This document shows, piece by piece, positions 16,972 to 25,909 of a DNA stretch of 64,000 bases. Position numbers and translations under genes: made by a program. Numbering within the stretch: the stretch's first letter is position 1; each line of letters starts with the position of its first letter. The notes under the pieces were generated by a model, which worked only from the letters and a program-made list of their open reading frames with translations, was not told the origin of the DNA and did not search any database. The DNA is from a virus. The stretch is from positions 1-64,000 of the IMG/VR virus record IMGVR_UViG_3300042891_002337. One strand, written 5' to 3'.

Positions 16972-17817
16972 TCATCCTGTTGCATCTGGTTCAAATAGGG
17001 TCTCAATGCTGGCTCCCGGTGGAAGGGCAAATCCGGCTGCCTTGCGATGGCCGCCACCTCCGAACTTCTTAGCAACCTCACTCACGTCAGAATCCTCATG
17101 GTGTGCCCTGAGGCTCACCTTCACCTGTCGGGTCTCATGGTCGTAGTACCAGATCACGGCGAAGTCGCACTTGGGTGAGAGGGCATTTCCAATCTCTGAC
17201 ATCCAGTGGGAAGAGTTCACAACCAGGACGTCCTTGCCTCCCATCTTTCTGGGAGATGCATGCTTGGAGATCTTTGAGATTACTGTCTTGGAATAGGCGA
17301 GAATGTAGGCTCCCCTCTCCTGAGCATTGTCCACCTCAGAATCGTCGAGGTACTTGTCGAACTCCTCGAAGTCGAACTTCACCATGTCGAATGCTGCAGA
17401 GAACTCCTTGGAGTAGGGGATCTCCCACTTCCAGAGGTCACGGTCTTCAATGAACTTGATGAGACGAGGTGCTTCCTTACCGGGATGGAAGAACTTCCAA
17501 GCCAGCATCGCCCCGCTGTGGTTCATGTCGAACCTGGTGCAGGAGACATCATGAAGCTCAACCATCGCTGACTTGTGGTGGTCGATGATGAGGAAGTTCT
17601 TGGCCTCCTTCATCAAGCGCTTTGTGGTGGCATTGTCGTACGAGAAGTCAAGTACAACAACATTCTTTCCCATCACATCAGGAGGTGTCTCACCGTACTT
17701 TGCTGCGTGGTATGTTGCCCTGTCACCGAGGAGCTTCCATGCTGAGTATGCCGCTCCGAATCCGTCTGTGCATGCCGCGTGATAGATAACGAGATCTACG
17801 CTATGGGGGTCCAACAT
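16972..17817 (-). CDS. DHH/DHHA1 family phosphoesterase
   Basis: 281 residues. N-terminal ACTDGFGAA, LDFSYD and DHHKS motifs bind the two metals; the C-terminal DHHA1 domain ends with FGGGGHRKAAGF. Such enzymes include oligoribonuclease-like nanoRNases, cyclic-dinucleotide or pAp phosphatases and RecJ relatives. The size fits a short NrnA-type enzyme. It may recycle short RNA or degrade cyclic oligonucleotide signals used in host defence; the substrate cannot be read from sequence. Confidence 0.82.
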   Translation of the reverse strand: MLDPHSVDLVIYHAACTDGFGAAYSAWKLLGDRATYHAAKYGETPPDVMGKNVVVLDFSYDNATTKRLMKEAKNFLIIDHHKSAMVELHDVSCTRFDMNHSGAMLAWKFFHPGKEAPRLIKFIEDRDLWKWEIPYSKEFSAAFDMVKFDFEEFDKYLDDSEVDNAQERGAYILAYSKTVISKISKHASPRKMGGKDVLVVNSSHWMSEIGNALSPKCDFAVIWYYDHETRQVKVSLRAHHEDSDVSEVAKKFGGGGHRKAAGFALPPGASIETLFEPDATG

Positions 17818-17838
17818 GTTCTCCGTGGATGCTGGTGT

Positions 17839-18408
17839 TCAGTTCATCGTTTCAGCAACGACAGGATGACAGTTCCAACACATCGGCTCATAACTATCAG
17901 CGCCTCCGACTGAGATCTCTTCCAGTGAGGGAACTCGACGATGCGTGAGAGCAGCATCCTCACCACACATCATGCAAACAGCAGTGCACTTCTCAATTCG
18001 AGTTGCGAAGGGCATCATCCTCTCGATCTCACCGAATGACTTCAGGTTTGCCGAGAGTTCGATGGATGACACGTAGACTGAGATTCCCATACGGAACACT
18101 TCAACGAGTGCATCGGCACAGCCCTCGATCATGAATGCCTCATCGACTGCCACGACTCCGGGCTTGCGATCACGGACATGTTGAAGTATCTGGCTGCCTG
18201 TGCTCACAGGGACGGCGTCCATCCTTGAGCCGGAATGCGTGACAATTGAGCTGTCTGCATACCTGCCATCGATCTCTGGCTTGAAACAGAGGACCTCCGT
18301 ACGTCGAATCCTGTGCCTTTCGACCGCCGCCGTGAGCCGGGTGGTCTTTCCTGACCACATCGGCCCTGTGTAGATTACGAACTCCCTTACCTTATTTCGC
18401 TCGACCAT
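17839..18408 (-). CDS. tdk: Thymidine kinase (type II)
   Basis: 189 residues from the ATG at 18408 (GGAGG 6 bases upstream; a further ATG two codons earlier leaves no spacing). Walker A is GPMWSGKTT, Walker B VDEAFM, and a four-cysteine zinc site (CMMCG...CWNC) is present. Phosphorylates thymidine to dTMP. In the usual family the Walker B is followed by Q (DEAQF); here it is DEAFM. Confidence 0.9.
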   Translation of the reverse strand: MVERNKVREFVIYTGPMWSGKTTRLTAAVERHRIRRTEVLCFKPEIDGRYADSSIVTHSGSRMDAVPVSTGSQILQHVRDRKPGVVAVDEAFMIEGCADALVEVFRMGISVYVSSIELSANLKSFGEIERMMPFATRIEKCTAVCMMCGEDAALTHRRVPSLEEISVGGADSYEPMCWNCHPVVAETMN

Positions 18409-18790
18409 AGTCATCCTCCAGCCTCACAGGACAATTGTCATTCCTGTCGCCGATCTCAATTATGACGCTCTCTTCTAGAGCCTCAATCCTGTATGGACAT
18501 TCTGATTGTACATTAAGGACTTCACCAGGTACAAGGACTTTTGTACTATAAGGATACTTTTCTTCATTTTCTAGGGTCCGAGAATTCCCGTATGTGACCC
18601 TCACACGACCCTTAAGCACAAAGAAGACTTCGTTCTTGACCTTGTGGTACTTGAGACTTGTCCTGTGACCCTCATAGATTGTGATCTGCTTTCCATGAAC
18701 TATCGAATTCGTGTGCCAGTGCCATGTGTATCCCCATGGCTTTTCTTCCTTCACCGACTGTGAAGGCCATGCTTCCTTTGGAGCAGCCAT
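18392..18790 (-). CDS. Cupin, mannose-6-phosphate isomerase type II-like
   Basis: 132 residues, ATG at 18790 overlapping the epimerase stop (TGATG). EKPWGYTW, then a cupin core: LKYHKVKNEVFFVLKGRVRVTYG and a second strand set ending CPYRIEALEESVIIEI. This is the pattern of the C-terminal domain of type II phosphomannose isomerase/GDP-mannose pyrophosphorylase. With the epimerase and the phosphomannomutase at 34324-35103 it suggests a sugar pathway for the virion or for glycosylation. Confidence 0.75.
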   Translation of the reverse strand: MAAPKEAWPSQSVKEEKPWGYTWHWHTNSIVHGKQITIYEGHRTSLKYHKVKNEVFFVLKGRVRVTYGNSRTLENEEKYPYSTKVLVPGEVLNVQSECPYRIEALEESVIIEIGDRNDNCPVRLEDDYGRAK

Positions 18791-19788
18791 CAGATCCCCC
18801 ACCAATTCCAAGTTTGCTCAAGTCCGTCATGAATGTTGACCTGCGCCTTGAAGCCAAGCTCTCTCTTGGCTAGGCTAACGTTTGCCATTGTCTTTCTGAC
18901 GTCGCCCTGTCTCCTGGGCGCATGAACAACCTCAATGTTCGGAAACCTCTTCCTAAAGAAGTCCATGATCTGGTTGTTCGTGTATGAGACTGCAGTTCCG
19001 ATATTGATGACCTCACCCCTGAAAGGTTCCTCTCTGGTGGCTGCAAGGATGTTCGCTCTCACTACATCACCGACAAAGACCATGTCCCTAGACTGCTCAC
19101 CGTCGCCGTCAGATCGAAGAGGCTTTCCCTTGTGGATTGCATTGCACCATGCGCTTATTGCAGTTGCGTAGGGTGAGTCTCCTCCCTGCCAGGGACCGTA
19201 CACATTGAAGTACCTGAGACACACAACGTCGAGTCCATGAATCTCAGCAGCGACCTTTGCATACTGCTCAACATAAAGTTTCTGGATTCCGTATGGTGAG
19301 AGTGGGTTGGCCTCACATTTCTCTGAGGTCGGAATCTCTTTCGGGTCGCCGTAGATTGCGCAGCTGGATGAGAAGATCATCCTGACCTTGCTCTTACAGT
19401 CTCTTACAGCCTCAAACAGTGTGAGTGACCTTGTGCAATTCACATCAGTAGTTGCCGCAGGATTGTGAACTGAGTACTCTACCCTTGGGTTTGCCGCGAG
19501 ATGAAAGACCGCATCGTAGAAACCCCTGCGGATTCGAGATAGAATGAACTCATCCTCGATATCACCTTGGACAACAACAACAGTATCATCAGTCCTATTG
19601 TGTTCATGGGTGTCTTCGTACTGCTTTCCGAGGATTCCCATCAGGTTTCGAAGGTTCAGTCCGACAAGGTTTGACACATCACCTGTCGACAAGTCATCGA
19701 CGACATCAACCCTGTGACCGCGGTCAACGAGAGACCTCACAAGGTTTGACCCAATGAAACCACAGCCACCAGTTACAAGCGCTCTCAT
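18790..19788 (-). CDS. NAD-dependent sugar epimerase (GalE-like SDR)
   Basis: 332 residues from the ATG at 19788 with AGGAG upstream. Extended short-chain dehydrogenase: nucleotide-binding GGCGFIGSNL, DDLSTG, HLAANPRVEYS, SSCAIYG and the catalytic Y-x3-K (SPYGIQKLYVEQ). Likely a UDP-glucose or UDP-GlcNAc 4-epimerase or a related dehydratase. An insertion after residue 50 is unusually long. Confidence 0.88.
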   Translation of the reverse strand: MRALVTGGCGFIGSNLVRSLVDRGHRVDVVDDLSTGDVSNLVGLNLRNLMGILGKQYEDTHEHNRTDDTVVVVQGDIEDEFILSRIRRGFYDAVFHLAANPRVEYSVHNPAATTDVNCTRSLTLFEAVRDCKSKVRMIFSSSCAIYGDPKEIPTSEKCEANPLSPYGIQKLYVEQYAKVAAEIHGLDVVCLRYFNVYGPWQGGDSPYATAISAWCNAIHKGKPLRSDGDGEQSRDMVFVGDVVRANILAATREEPFRGEVINIGTAVSYTNNQIMDFFRKRFPNIEVVHAPRRQGDVRKTMANVSLAKRELGFKAQVNIHDGLEQTWNWWGI

Positions 19789-19796
19789 GTTCTCCT

Positions 19797-22700
19797 CTAG
19801 CAATCCAAGTACTTCATCTTTCCGATGTTGGTTGAGATGCCCCAGTTCACCTCATGGTTGACGTTGGCCATCCAGATGGAGTAGGGTACCAGCTTATCAT
19901 TTGAATCTCCCCACACTCGTATCCAGCTGGTCTTTAGAGAGGAGTCTACAACCTTGAGCCGAAGGAAAGTCTTGCCTGTCTTTGTGGACTTCTTTTCGAT
20001 GTGAATCACACAGAACCATGCAATGTCAGAGTTTCCAGGCTCGATCTCTGAGATTGCAGGAATCTCAACCTTTCGAATCTTGCCCATAATCTCTTCGGGG
20101 AACATGATGTGGTGAGGAGCGGCACCTGAGATTTCGGCCTGAAGGGCAACCTTCTCGGTTCGTGTCCAATCCTCGATGCACTGTGTGGATTCGATGAGGG
20201 TCTCAATCACAGGTGGAGCATTGGTCTTTGCTGCCTTCTTGGCACTCATCCCCCATCGTCCCTTGCGCAGGACTCCGTAATTTCCAATGATGATCTCATG
20301 GAGCTGCTTGTGGTTGTTGACCTTGCCGGACTTGAACTCTTCAAGTGAGGTGAATGCCTCCATTCCAAGAAGGGCCTCGAAGCATCGACGGTTGAGCTTT
20401 GAGTGCTTCCAATTTCCTTCCTCATCGAAGAGGAGCTCATCCATGTTTCGGTATGGTCGATTCTCAATGATCTCATCGACTGCCGAATCACCGACACCCT
20501 TCAAGGAGGAGAGAGGTGGGACGAAAGAATCAAGCTCATCTGACCATGACCACTCCTCAGAAGAAGAGTTGATGTCAGGTGGTGAGATCTTGTAGCCCTG
20601 CTGCTTGATCTCGGACATCACCACAGCGAGGCCTTCAACATTTCGATTCTCAGTCTGAAGGCAGGTGGCAAGCCAATCCTTCTCATAGTATGTCATGAGC
20701 CAAGCACCATAGTAGGAGTCGATGGCATATGCAACAGAGTGGGACTTGTTGAAACCGTAAAGTGAGAAGAATGCGATTGTCTCAAAGAGGTCTGTGGCCT
20801 GCTTCTTTGAAAGACCGGACTTTTCAATACATCCGCTGATGAACTTCTTTTCCAGGGCCTCCTTCTCATCGGACTTCTTGCCAAGGGATGTGAGGTCCTT
20901 CTTCACCAGGGTCTTTCGCATCTTGTCAGAGTCACCAGGTGAGAATCCGGCAAGCTTCTGTGCCAGCAACATGAACTGTTCCTGGAAGACGATGAACCCG
21001 CATGTTGGGCCGAGGATCTCCTCGATGACCGGATGGTCGTACTTGATTGCGGCTCGATTCTTCTTGGCCTCGACGTACTTCTTGTGGACGTCGGCCTTCA
21101 GGGGACCAGGACGATAGATTGCCGTGATGGTGGAGAGGTCCACAATGTTCTCAGGTTGAGCTGAAATACAGAACCTCCGTGCGCCATCCGATGTGAACTG
21201 GAAGATGCCTGGCCACCGACCTGCCTGGTAGACGAACTTGAACACCTCAGGATCGTTGGGATCGACATATCGACAGTTCAGCTTATCGTCATAGAACTTC
21301 TTGACTTCCTTGAAGGTGGGCTCCTTTCCGGTCTCACGACGGAGGATTCGACGGATACAGTCCTCAACCATCTGCATTTGCTTCAGGCCAAGGAAGTCGA
21401 ACTTTAGGAAGCCGTTCTCCTCCAGGTTTCGAATGTTGACGCCTTCAGTCCATGGTGTCTGTAGTTCACCGCGAACTGTGATGAGTGGCATGTGCTTCTC
21501 AAGCTCAGGACAGACAAGGACGCCACCGGCATGACGACCAATGGATCGATTCATCATGAAGAGGGCTCGGACCTTGTCCTCGACCTGAGGGTACTTCTCC
21601 ATGAACTCACGGTACCTGGGAGAGTGCTCGAGGCAATCCTCATGCTTGAGGACGAACATGGACTTCTCCATGTTAGGATCTCGGGACTTCTCTGCAACCT
21701 CACGTTCGAGGGGACCTGTGACGGCATTCACCTCATCGAAAGGAATGCCATAGAACTTTGATACGTCCTTCACCAGGGACTTGAGCTTGAGGGTATTGAA
21801 GTTGGAGACTGGGACAACCGATTCCTCACCGAAGATCTCACGTGCTGCATCGATAAGAGCATCACGGTTTCCGACGTCAGTGTCGATGTCAGGCCAACCT
21901 GCACGGTGACGACCAAGGAATCGTTCCCAGAGGAGGTCATATCGCATTGGGTCGACGTGAGTGATTCCAAGGAGGTAGTTGACGAGGGAACCTGCGCCGG
22001 AACCACGACCGGCACCTGGAAGAGTCCGGTTCTCGGCAACCTTGAACACCTTCTGAAGTGTGAGGAAGTAGTTCTCGAAGCCAAGGTGCTTGATGTCACC
22101 AAGCTCGAACTTGGCACGTTCGACGTATTCCTTGTTGGTTGCAAGACCCTCATCAATAAGGGCAGTCTTCACAAGGCTGGTGAGTTGGCTCATTGCAGTG
22201 CTTTCAGATGTGGAGAACGAAGGAAGCTTTGCAGTGTCCTCGAACCAGATCTCCTCACACATCTGCCACGCAATGTCATGTCCACGTTCGATGGAGGAAC
22301 GAACCACATCTTCAGTCCCCTCATAGAACTTGAACTCCTTTCGTCGGAGGAGGTACTCTTCCCACATCTGGTCGGCATTCTTGGGGAAGAGTTCAGCCTT
22401 GATCTGGTCCTTCGTAGGAAGTGGCTTCGGCTCCTCACCAATCTTCATTCGACCAGGCTGAAGCTGGCGATAGATCTCACGGGCTTCCCAAAGGTCAGGA
22501 CCAGGGTAGTGAGCGTCAGAAGTGGTAAGGAGGGGAATTCCTGTTCGCTGGGACAGGTCAATCATGCACCGGTTCGTGAGGTCCTGTGCGCCGAGTCGAT
22601 TGAACTGGATCTCGAGGAAGAAGTTGTCTCGTCCAACACAGTCGGTGAATCGATCTACCATGTTCTGAAGTCGATTGTTGATTCGGTTTCGAACGGTCTC

Positions 22701-23336
22701 ATCATCAACAAGTCGAGGATCGAGCTGGTCAAACTTGAGGTCTGGGAACTCACGGTAGATAATGCCGGACGGATAGCCGCCGACGCATGCTGTGGAGACC
22801 ACCAGGCCTTCACCATGTTCCTTGAGCATGTTGAAGTCGATTCGTGGGAACTTGTAGAACCCGTCCTTGAAGGACTTCTTGACCAGAGTGAAGAGGTTGG
22901 AGAGGCCGACTCGATTCTTGGCAACCACGACAAGGTGGTACCGTCGACTGATGTTGTCGATCTGCTCGGTTCGAGTGTCGTCGGCATCCTCGACAACAAG
23001 GCCAGCCTCTTCCTCATCGTTCTCGGAGGTGCTGTCCTCTGCCGAGATACCCTTCGAAAGGTCGTAGGCCTTCTTCCATTCCTTCAGGTCGGGGACAAAG
23101 TAGAACTCCACACCGTAGAGTTGGCGGAACTTTGCACCCTTGCCCTTCAGCTTCTTGGCATGCGCGTGTGCATGAGCAAGTCCATTGCCATTTCCATGGT
23201 CTGTCAGTGACCAGGAATCGAGGCCATTCTTCAGGCAGAAGTCGATGTGCTCACGAGGTTCGGAGAGTCCATCGAAAGGAGAGAACGTCGAGTGGTTGTG
23301 GATGGAGGCGTAACGATTTGGGGGTAAAAGAATCAT
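19797..23336 (-). CDS. dnaE: DNA polymerase III alpha subunit (family C)
   Basis: 1179 residues, close to bacterial DnaE length. N-terminal PHP domain (IHNHSTFS, TDHGNGNG), palm with catalytic aspartates in PDIDTD (about residue 480) and KFDFLGL, the fingers (IYRPGPLKAD), the GAGRGSGAGSLVNYLLG motif, an HhH segment (LKGVGDSAVDEI) and a C-terminal OB-like domain (FCVIHIEKKSTKTGKTFLRL). It is the likely replicative polymerase, replacing T4 gp43-type polymerase. No clamp or loader is in the window. Translation is probably controlled by a 16-bp hairpin covering its Shine-Dalgarno and ATG (23334-23397). Confidence 0.95.
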   Translation of the reverse strand: MILLPPNRYASIHNHSTFSPFDGLSEPREHIDFCLKNGLDSWSLTDHGNGNGLAHAHAHAKKLKGKGAKFRQLYGVEFYFVPDLKEWKKAYDLSKGISAEDSTSENDEEEAGLVVEDADDTRTEQIDNISRRYHLVVVAKNRVGLSNLFTLVKKSFKDGFYKFPRIDFNMLKEHGEGLVVSTACVGGYPSGIIYREFPDLKFDQLDPRLVDDETVRNRINNRLQNMVDRFTDCVGRDNFFLEIQFNRLGAQDLTNRCMIDLSQRTGIPLLTTSDAHYPGPDLWEAREIYRQLQPGRMKIGEEPKPLPTKDQIKAELFPKNADQMWEEYLLRRKEFKFYEGTEDVVRSSIERGHDIAWQMCEEIWFEDTAKLPSFSTSESTAMSQLTSLVKTALIDEGLATNKEYVERAKFELGDIKHLGFENYFLTLQKVFKVAENRTLPGAGRGSGAGSLVNYLLGITHVDPMRYDLLWERFLGRHRAGWPDIDTDVGNRDALIDAAREIFGEESVVPVSNFNTLKLKSLVKDVSKFYGIPFDEVNAVTGPLEREVAEKSRDPNMEKSMFVLKHEDCLEHSPRYREFMEKYPQVEDKVRALFMMNRSIGRHAGGVLVCPELEKHMPLITVRGELQTPWTEGVNIRNLEENGFLKFDFLGLKQMQMVEDCIRRILRRETGKEPTFKEVKKFYDDKLNCRYVDPNDPEVFKFVYQAGRWPGIFQFTSDGARRFCISAQPENIVDLSTITAIYRPGPLKADVHKKYVEAKKNRAAIKYDHPVIEEILGPTCGFIVFQEQFMLLAQKLAGFSPGDSDKMRKTLVKKDLTSLGKKSDEKEALEKKFISGCIEKSGLSKKQATDLFETIAFFSLYGFNKSHSVAYAIDSYYGAWLMTYYEKDWLATCLQTENRNVEGLAVVMSEIKQQGYKISPPDINSSSEEWSWSDELDSFVPPLSSLKGVGDSAVDEIIENRPYRNMDELLFDEEGNWKHSKLNRRCFEALLGMEAFTSLEEFKSGKVNNHKQLHEIIIGNYGVLRKGRWGMSAKKAAKTNAPPVIETLIESTQCIEDWTRTEKVALQAEISGAAPHHIMFPEEIMGKIRKVEIPAISEIEPGNSDIAWFCVIHIEKKSTKTGKTFLRLKVVDSSLKTSWIRVWGDSNDKLVPYSIWMANVNHEVNWGISTNIGKMKYLDC

Positions 23337-23397
23337 CGGGTTCCTTCCTTGACTGACCGTTTGTTGACGATCAATCTTATTAGGAAGGAACCCGATG
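23334..23397 (-). promoter_or_regulatory. 16-bp hairpin hiding the dnaE Shine-Dalgarno and start codon
   Basis: Arms 23334-23349 and 23382-23397 are perfect 16-base reverse complements with a 32-base loop. The downstream mRNA arm is exactly AGGAAGGAACCCGATG, the ribosome-binding site and ATG of dnaE. The upstream arm lies in the 80-base leader. Confidence 0.82.
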
Positions 23398-23416
23398 TTC
23401 AGGATCAGGGAGAAGA

Positions 23417-23851
23417 CTACTCGATTCGTCCGTAATACGGCTCAAAGAGAGGCTTACCTGCTTCAATGGAACGCTTCAGGTAGTCACGGAGCTCATCGTA
23501 ACTAGTGGTCACCTTCACACCGGACTGTGCCAACATGAGGTTGAAGTTACCTGTGAGGCCCTGGGCAAAGTAGACGATCGGAACGTTTGCGTTGTATGCG
23601 ACGCCTGCCTCGAAGATTGTGCCCATGTCCTTGTCTCGTGTGTTGCAAAGGACGAAGTCGGCAGTTCGAATGTGATCGACATTGCCCTTGAACGTGTCCT
23701 TCTGCACATCAAGTGGTGCATTTGGTGGACAGATGAAGATCTTACGAGGGGATGCCACGTTGAGATCCAGTTCAGCCAGAAGATTCTCAAGGGCTTCTAC
23801 CTCTTCAAGAGCCTTGGGTGTGAACCAACCGGATGCGAGATACACTTTCAT
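23417..23851 (-). CDS. Nucleoside 2-deoxyribosyltransferase-like protein
   Basis: 144 residues. MKVYLASGWF, DFVLCNTRD and the glutamate-bearing DMGTIFEAGVAYNANVPIV match the nucleoside deoxyribosyltransferase family, which moves the deoxyribose between bases or hydrolyses the glycosidic bond. It fits nucleotide salvage or production of an unusual nucleotide. Separated from dnaE by an 80-base leader. Confidence 0.78.
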   Translation of the reverse strand: MKVYLASGWFTPKALEEVEALENLLAELDLNVASPRKIFICPPNAPLDVQKDTFKGNVDHIRTADFVLCNTRDKDMGTIFEAGVAYNANVPIVYFAQGLTGNFNLMLAQSGVKVTTSYDELRDYLKRSIEAGKPLFEPYYGRIE

Positions 23852-23860
23852 TTTGACTCC

Positions 23861-24454
23861 TCAGTAATTGAGATTGATATTGTTCGATTCGATTCCAAAC
23901 TGTTCAGCACAGGAGCAGCAGGAATCAACTAGCTCCTTTGGTCCTGCAACAAACACCTGTGTTCCGATGGGAAACTCCTTCACGTTGAGCGGTGTGAAAG
24001 GAGTGTCCGGCCTACCCAGCTTCTTTGTGTTCCATTCAACGACTGTTTCAATTCCCTTCATTTCGCGAATCGATTCAATGCCAGAAGAAAGGGGATGTCC
24101 GCCACGGGTGTAGGAAACAAACCAAGTCCTCAGGTTGCGCTGTGACCTGTATTTGAGGAGGTTGTATCCCACACCCGTGGCGGTGCCGCCACAAACAATG
24201 ACGGCATCCCATGAATCATAAACAGGAAATCCCTTTCCAAGGGGTCCTGCTACATTCACTTCCGTTCCCTCCGGTAGGTCTAGAGGACCTCCGTAGCGGG
24301 TAAGCACCGAAGCAGAATTTTCATCCGAATCGGCTATAGCGAAGAATCGACCGTTGACATTGATGCACTGACCTGGTGAGGCTCCGTCACAGGGCATCTC
24401 AAACTTGACGACAATCATGTCGTCGCCTCTCAAATTTTCAATAACCTTTGCCAT
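23861..24454 (-). CDS. Ferredoxin reductase-fold flavoprotein (PyrK-like)
   Basis: 197 residues. GPLGKGFP and IVCGGTATGVGYNLL are typical of dihydroorotate dehydrogenase electron-transfer subunits (PyrK) and related FNR-fold oxidoreductases. Near the C terminus is CCSC rather than the four-cysteine Fe-S pattern of PyrK, so the cluster may be absent or altered. It could supply electrons to the neighbouring ThyX-like enzyme or another flavoenzyme; that link is inferred. Confidence 0.65.
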   Translation of the reverse strand: MAKVIENLRGDDMIVVKFEMPCDGASPGQCINVNGRFFAIADSDENSASVLTRYGGPLDLPEGTEVNVAGPLGKGFPVYDSWDAVIVCGGTATGVGYNLLKYRSQRNLRTWFVSYTRGGHPLSSGIESIREMKGIETVVEWNTKKLGRPDTPFTPLNVKEFPIGTQVFVAGPKELVDSCCSCAEQFGIESNNINLNY

Positions 24455-24455
24455 A

Positions 24456-24983
24456 CTACACCCAAGCCTTCAGGAGGCCCTGCATTGTTTCTCGCATCTC
24501 GCGTTCCAGGTCCTCATCATCGACATTCACAAGCACCGTCTTGCACTTGGTCCACTTTGTGAACTTCATGTAGAGATCGTGAATCTTGGTGATGTTGTCA
24601 TTGATGTTGTCATACTCATCCTTGACGCCTGCATACGAGGATCGATGAGGAATGACGATGACAGTTCCAAGACGAGAGTGACGTTCATCAAGCTGACGAA
24701 GGAGCTCAAAGTCAGTCTGCCTTCCGAGGGCTTGGGAGTATATCCACTCGGAAGGCCAGGCACGATCGAGGATTACCGATGAGCCGGAGGACTCGAGGTA
24801 CGAGGTGAAGTAAGTGTCCACATAGCGGATCGCATTGAGAAAGTAGCTTGGGTCGCTGAGAAAGTACTTGTGCTCGTCCGTGTTCTTGAAGTACGGAATG
24901 CCAAGGCGACGACTGAGCTCCTTGGCCTGCTCGGTCTTCCCGCAGCGATCAGGACCCTCGTAGATGATGATCCGCTGTGGCAT
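24456..24983 (-). CDS. Thymidylate/deoxynucleotide kinase
   Basis: 175 residues. P-loop YEGPDRCGKTEQA, then VILDRAWPSEWIYSQ (DR motif) and a lid-like KDEYDNINDNITK segment. Fold of dTMP kinase or deoxynucleoside kinase. With dCMP deaminase, Tdk and ThyX it would complete dTTP supply. Start overlaps the preceding stop (TAATG). Confidence 0.78.
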   Translation of the reverse strand: MPQRIIIYEGPDRCGKTEQAKELSRRLGIPYFKNTDEHKYFLSDPSYFLNAIRYVDTYFTSYLESSGSSVILDRAWPSEWIYSQALGRQTDFELLRQLDERHSRLGTVIVIPHRSSYAGVKDEYDNINDNITKIHDLYMKFTKWTKCKTVLVNVDDEDLEREMRETMQGLLKAWV

Positions 24984-25909
24984 TACTTCCCCTCGACCTT
25001 ACGGATTCGTGCCTCATACCCGATGGTCTTCCAGTCCTCGATCATCTCCTTCTCACCTGGAAAGAGGAGGTGGTCCGGAAGCTCCTGTAGCTCGAAGAAC
25101 CATGCGGACTTATCGAACTTCCAGTCAGGCTGGTTCTCAGGATTCGAGAGGGAGGGAATGTGCTTGCCTGCGGAAGGAGCACGACCGGTGTTGCCGAAGA
25201 CCTTGTCGGTATTGAGGCAGGTCTTGTTGGCGCCCATCGCCTCGAGCTTGGTGAGGAGTGTGGACCAACCGGAACCCTTCACCTTCTCAGAACCATCCTC
25301 ATTGAGGTGTGCCTTGATGAGCTCATGGCGAATGAGGCGACCAATGAGGTTGAGCTCATCGGTAAGACCGTTCTCACAACGACGGGCAAAGTAACCACGA
25401 AGAGCCATGAAGTTGACAACACAGACGAGGTTAGTCTGCTGGCCATGGAATGTCATGTAACGGCAGTCCTGAGGAGGAACACCTGCCGAAACCATCTCAT
25501 CATAAAGAGCCTGAGACTCACGAACGATACTGGCAGCACGATCACCAAACACAGGATGCTCGAAGATGTTCTTAGGAATGGTGACATTGTGCTCGATCGC
25601 TTCAGGCATCTGGGATGTGACGCAATAAGCCCAACCAACTCGACCACGAGTGAACTGTGCAAGGCCGACTCGACTGATTCCTTCCACACGAATCTGGAAG
25701 TTGAGGGCCTCCTGCGGAACAGGAAGTGCAGTACCGGCAAGGACCTCCTTGCAGGCCTCGATGTGCTTCGGATTCGTGGGATCGTACTCCTGATTGCGAA
25801 GAGAGTACCAGGTCTCACGGTACCAGTTCCAGAACATTTGGAACGGGTTCTCGATTCCAGAGTCGAGAATGGTTACCTTGATGTTGCCGAAGCCATTCGA
25901 AATGCTCAC
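24983..25909 (-). CDS. Divergent ThyX-family protein with altered active site
   Basis: 308 residues from a GTG at 25909 overlapping the previous stop (GTGA). The ThyX framework is visible: EGISRVGLAQFTRGRV, CRYMTFHGQQTNLVCVVNFMALRGYFARR...LNLIGRLIRHEL. However the signature RHRxxSxNExSxRY is replaced by RGRVGWAYCVTSQM, losing the serine and arginine that bind dUMP. A canonical ThyX is encoded at 35103-35735, so this paralogue probably does different chemistry or has a structural role. C-terminal extension of about 100 residues. Confidence 0.68.
   Translation of the reverse strand: MSISNGFGNIKVTILDSGIENPFQMFWNWYRETWYSLRNQEYDPTNPKHIEACKEVLAGTALPVPQEALNFQIRVEGISRVGLAQFTRGRVGWAYCVTSQMPEAIEHNVTIPKNIFEHPVFGDRAASIVRESQALYDEMVSAGVPPQDCRYMTFHGQQTNLVCVVNFMALRGYFARRCENGLTDELNLIGRLIRHELIKAHLNEDGSEKVKGSGWSTLLTKLEAMGANKTCLNTDKVFGNTGRAPSAGKHIPSLSNPENQPDWKFDKSAWFFELQELPDHLLFPGEKEMIEDWKTIGYEARIRKVEGK

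Noticed and set aside
21906-23210. Plus-strand 434-residue open frame
   Set aside because: It is antisense to dnaE, has no family features and no ribosome-binding site; a codon-bias shadow.
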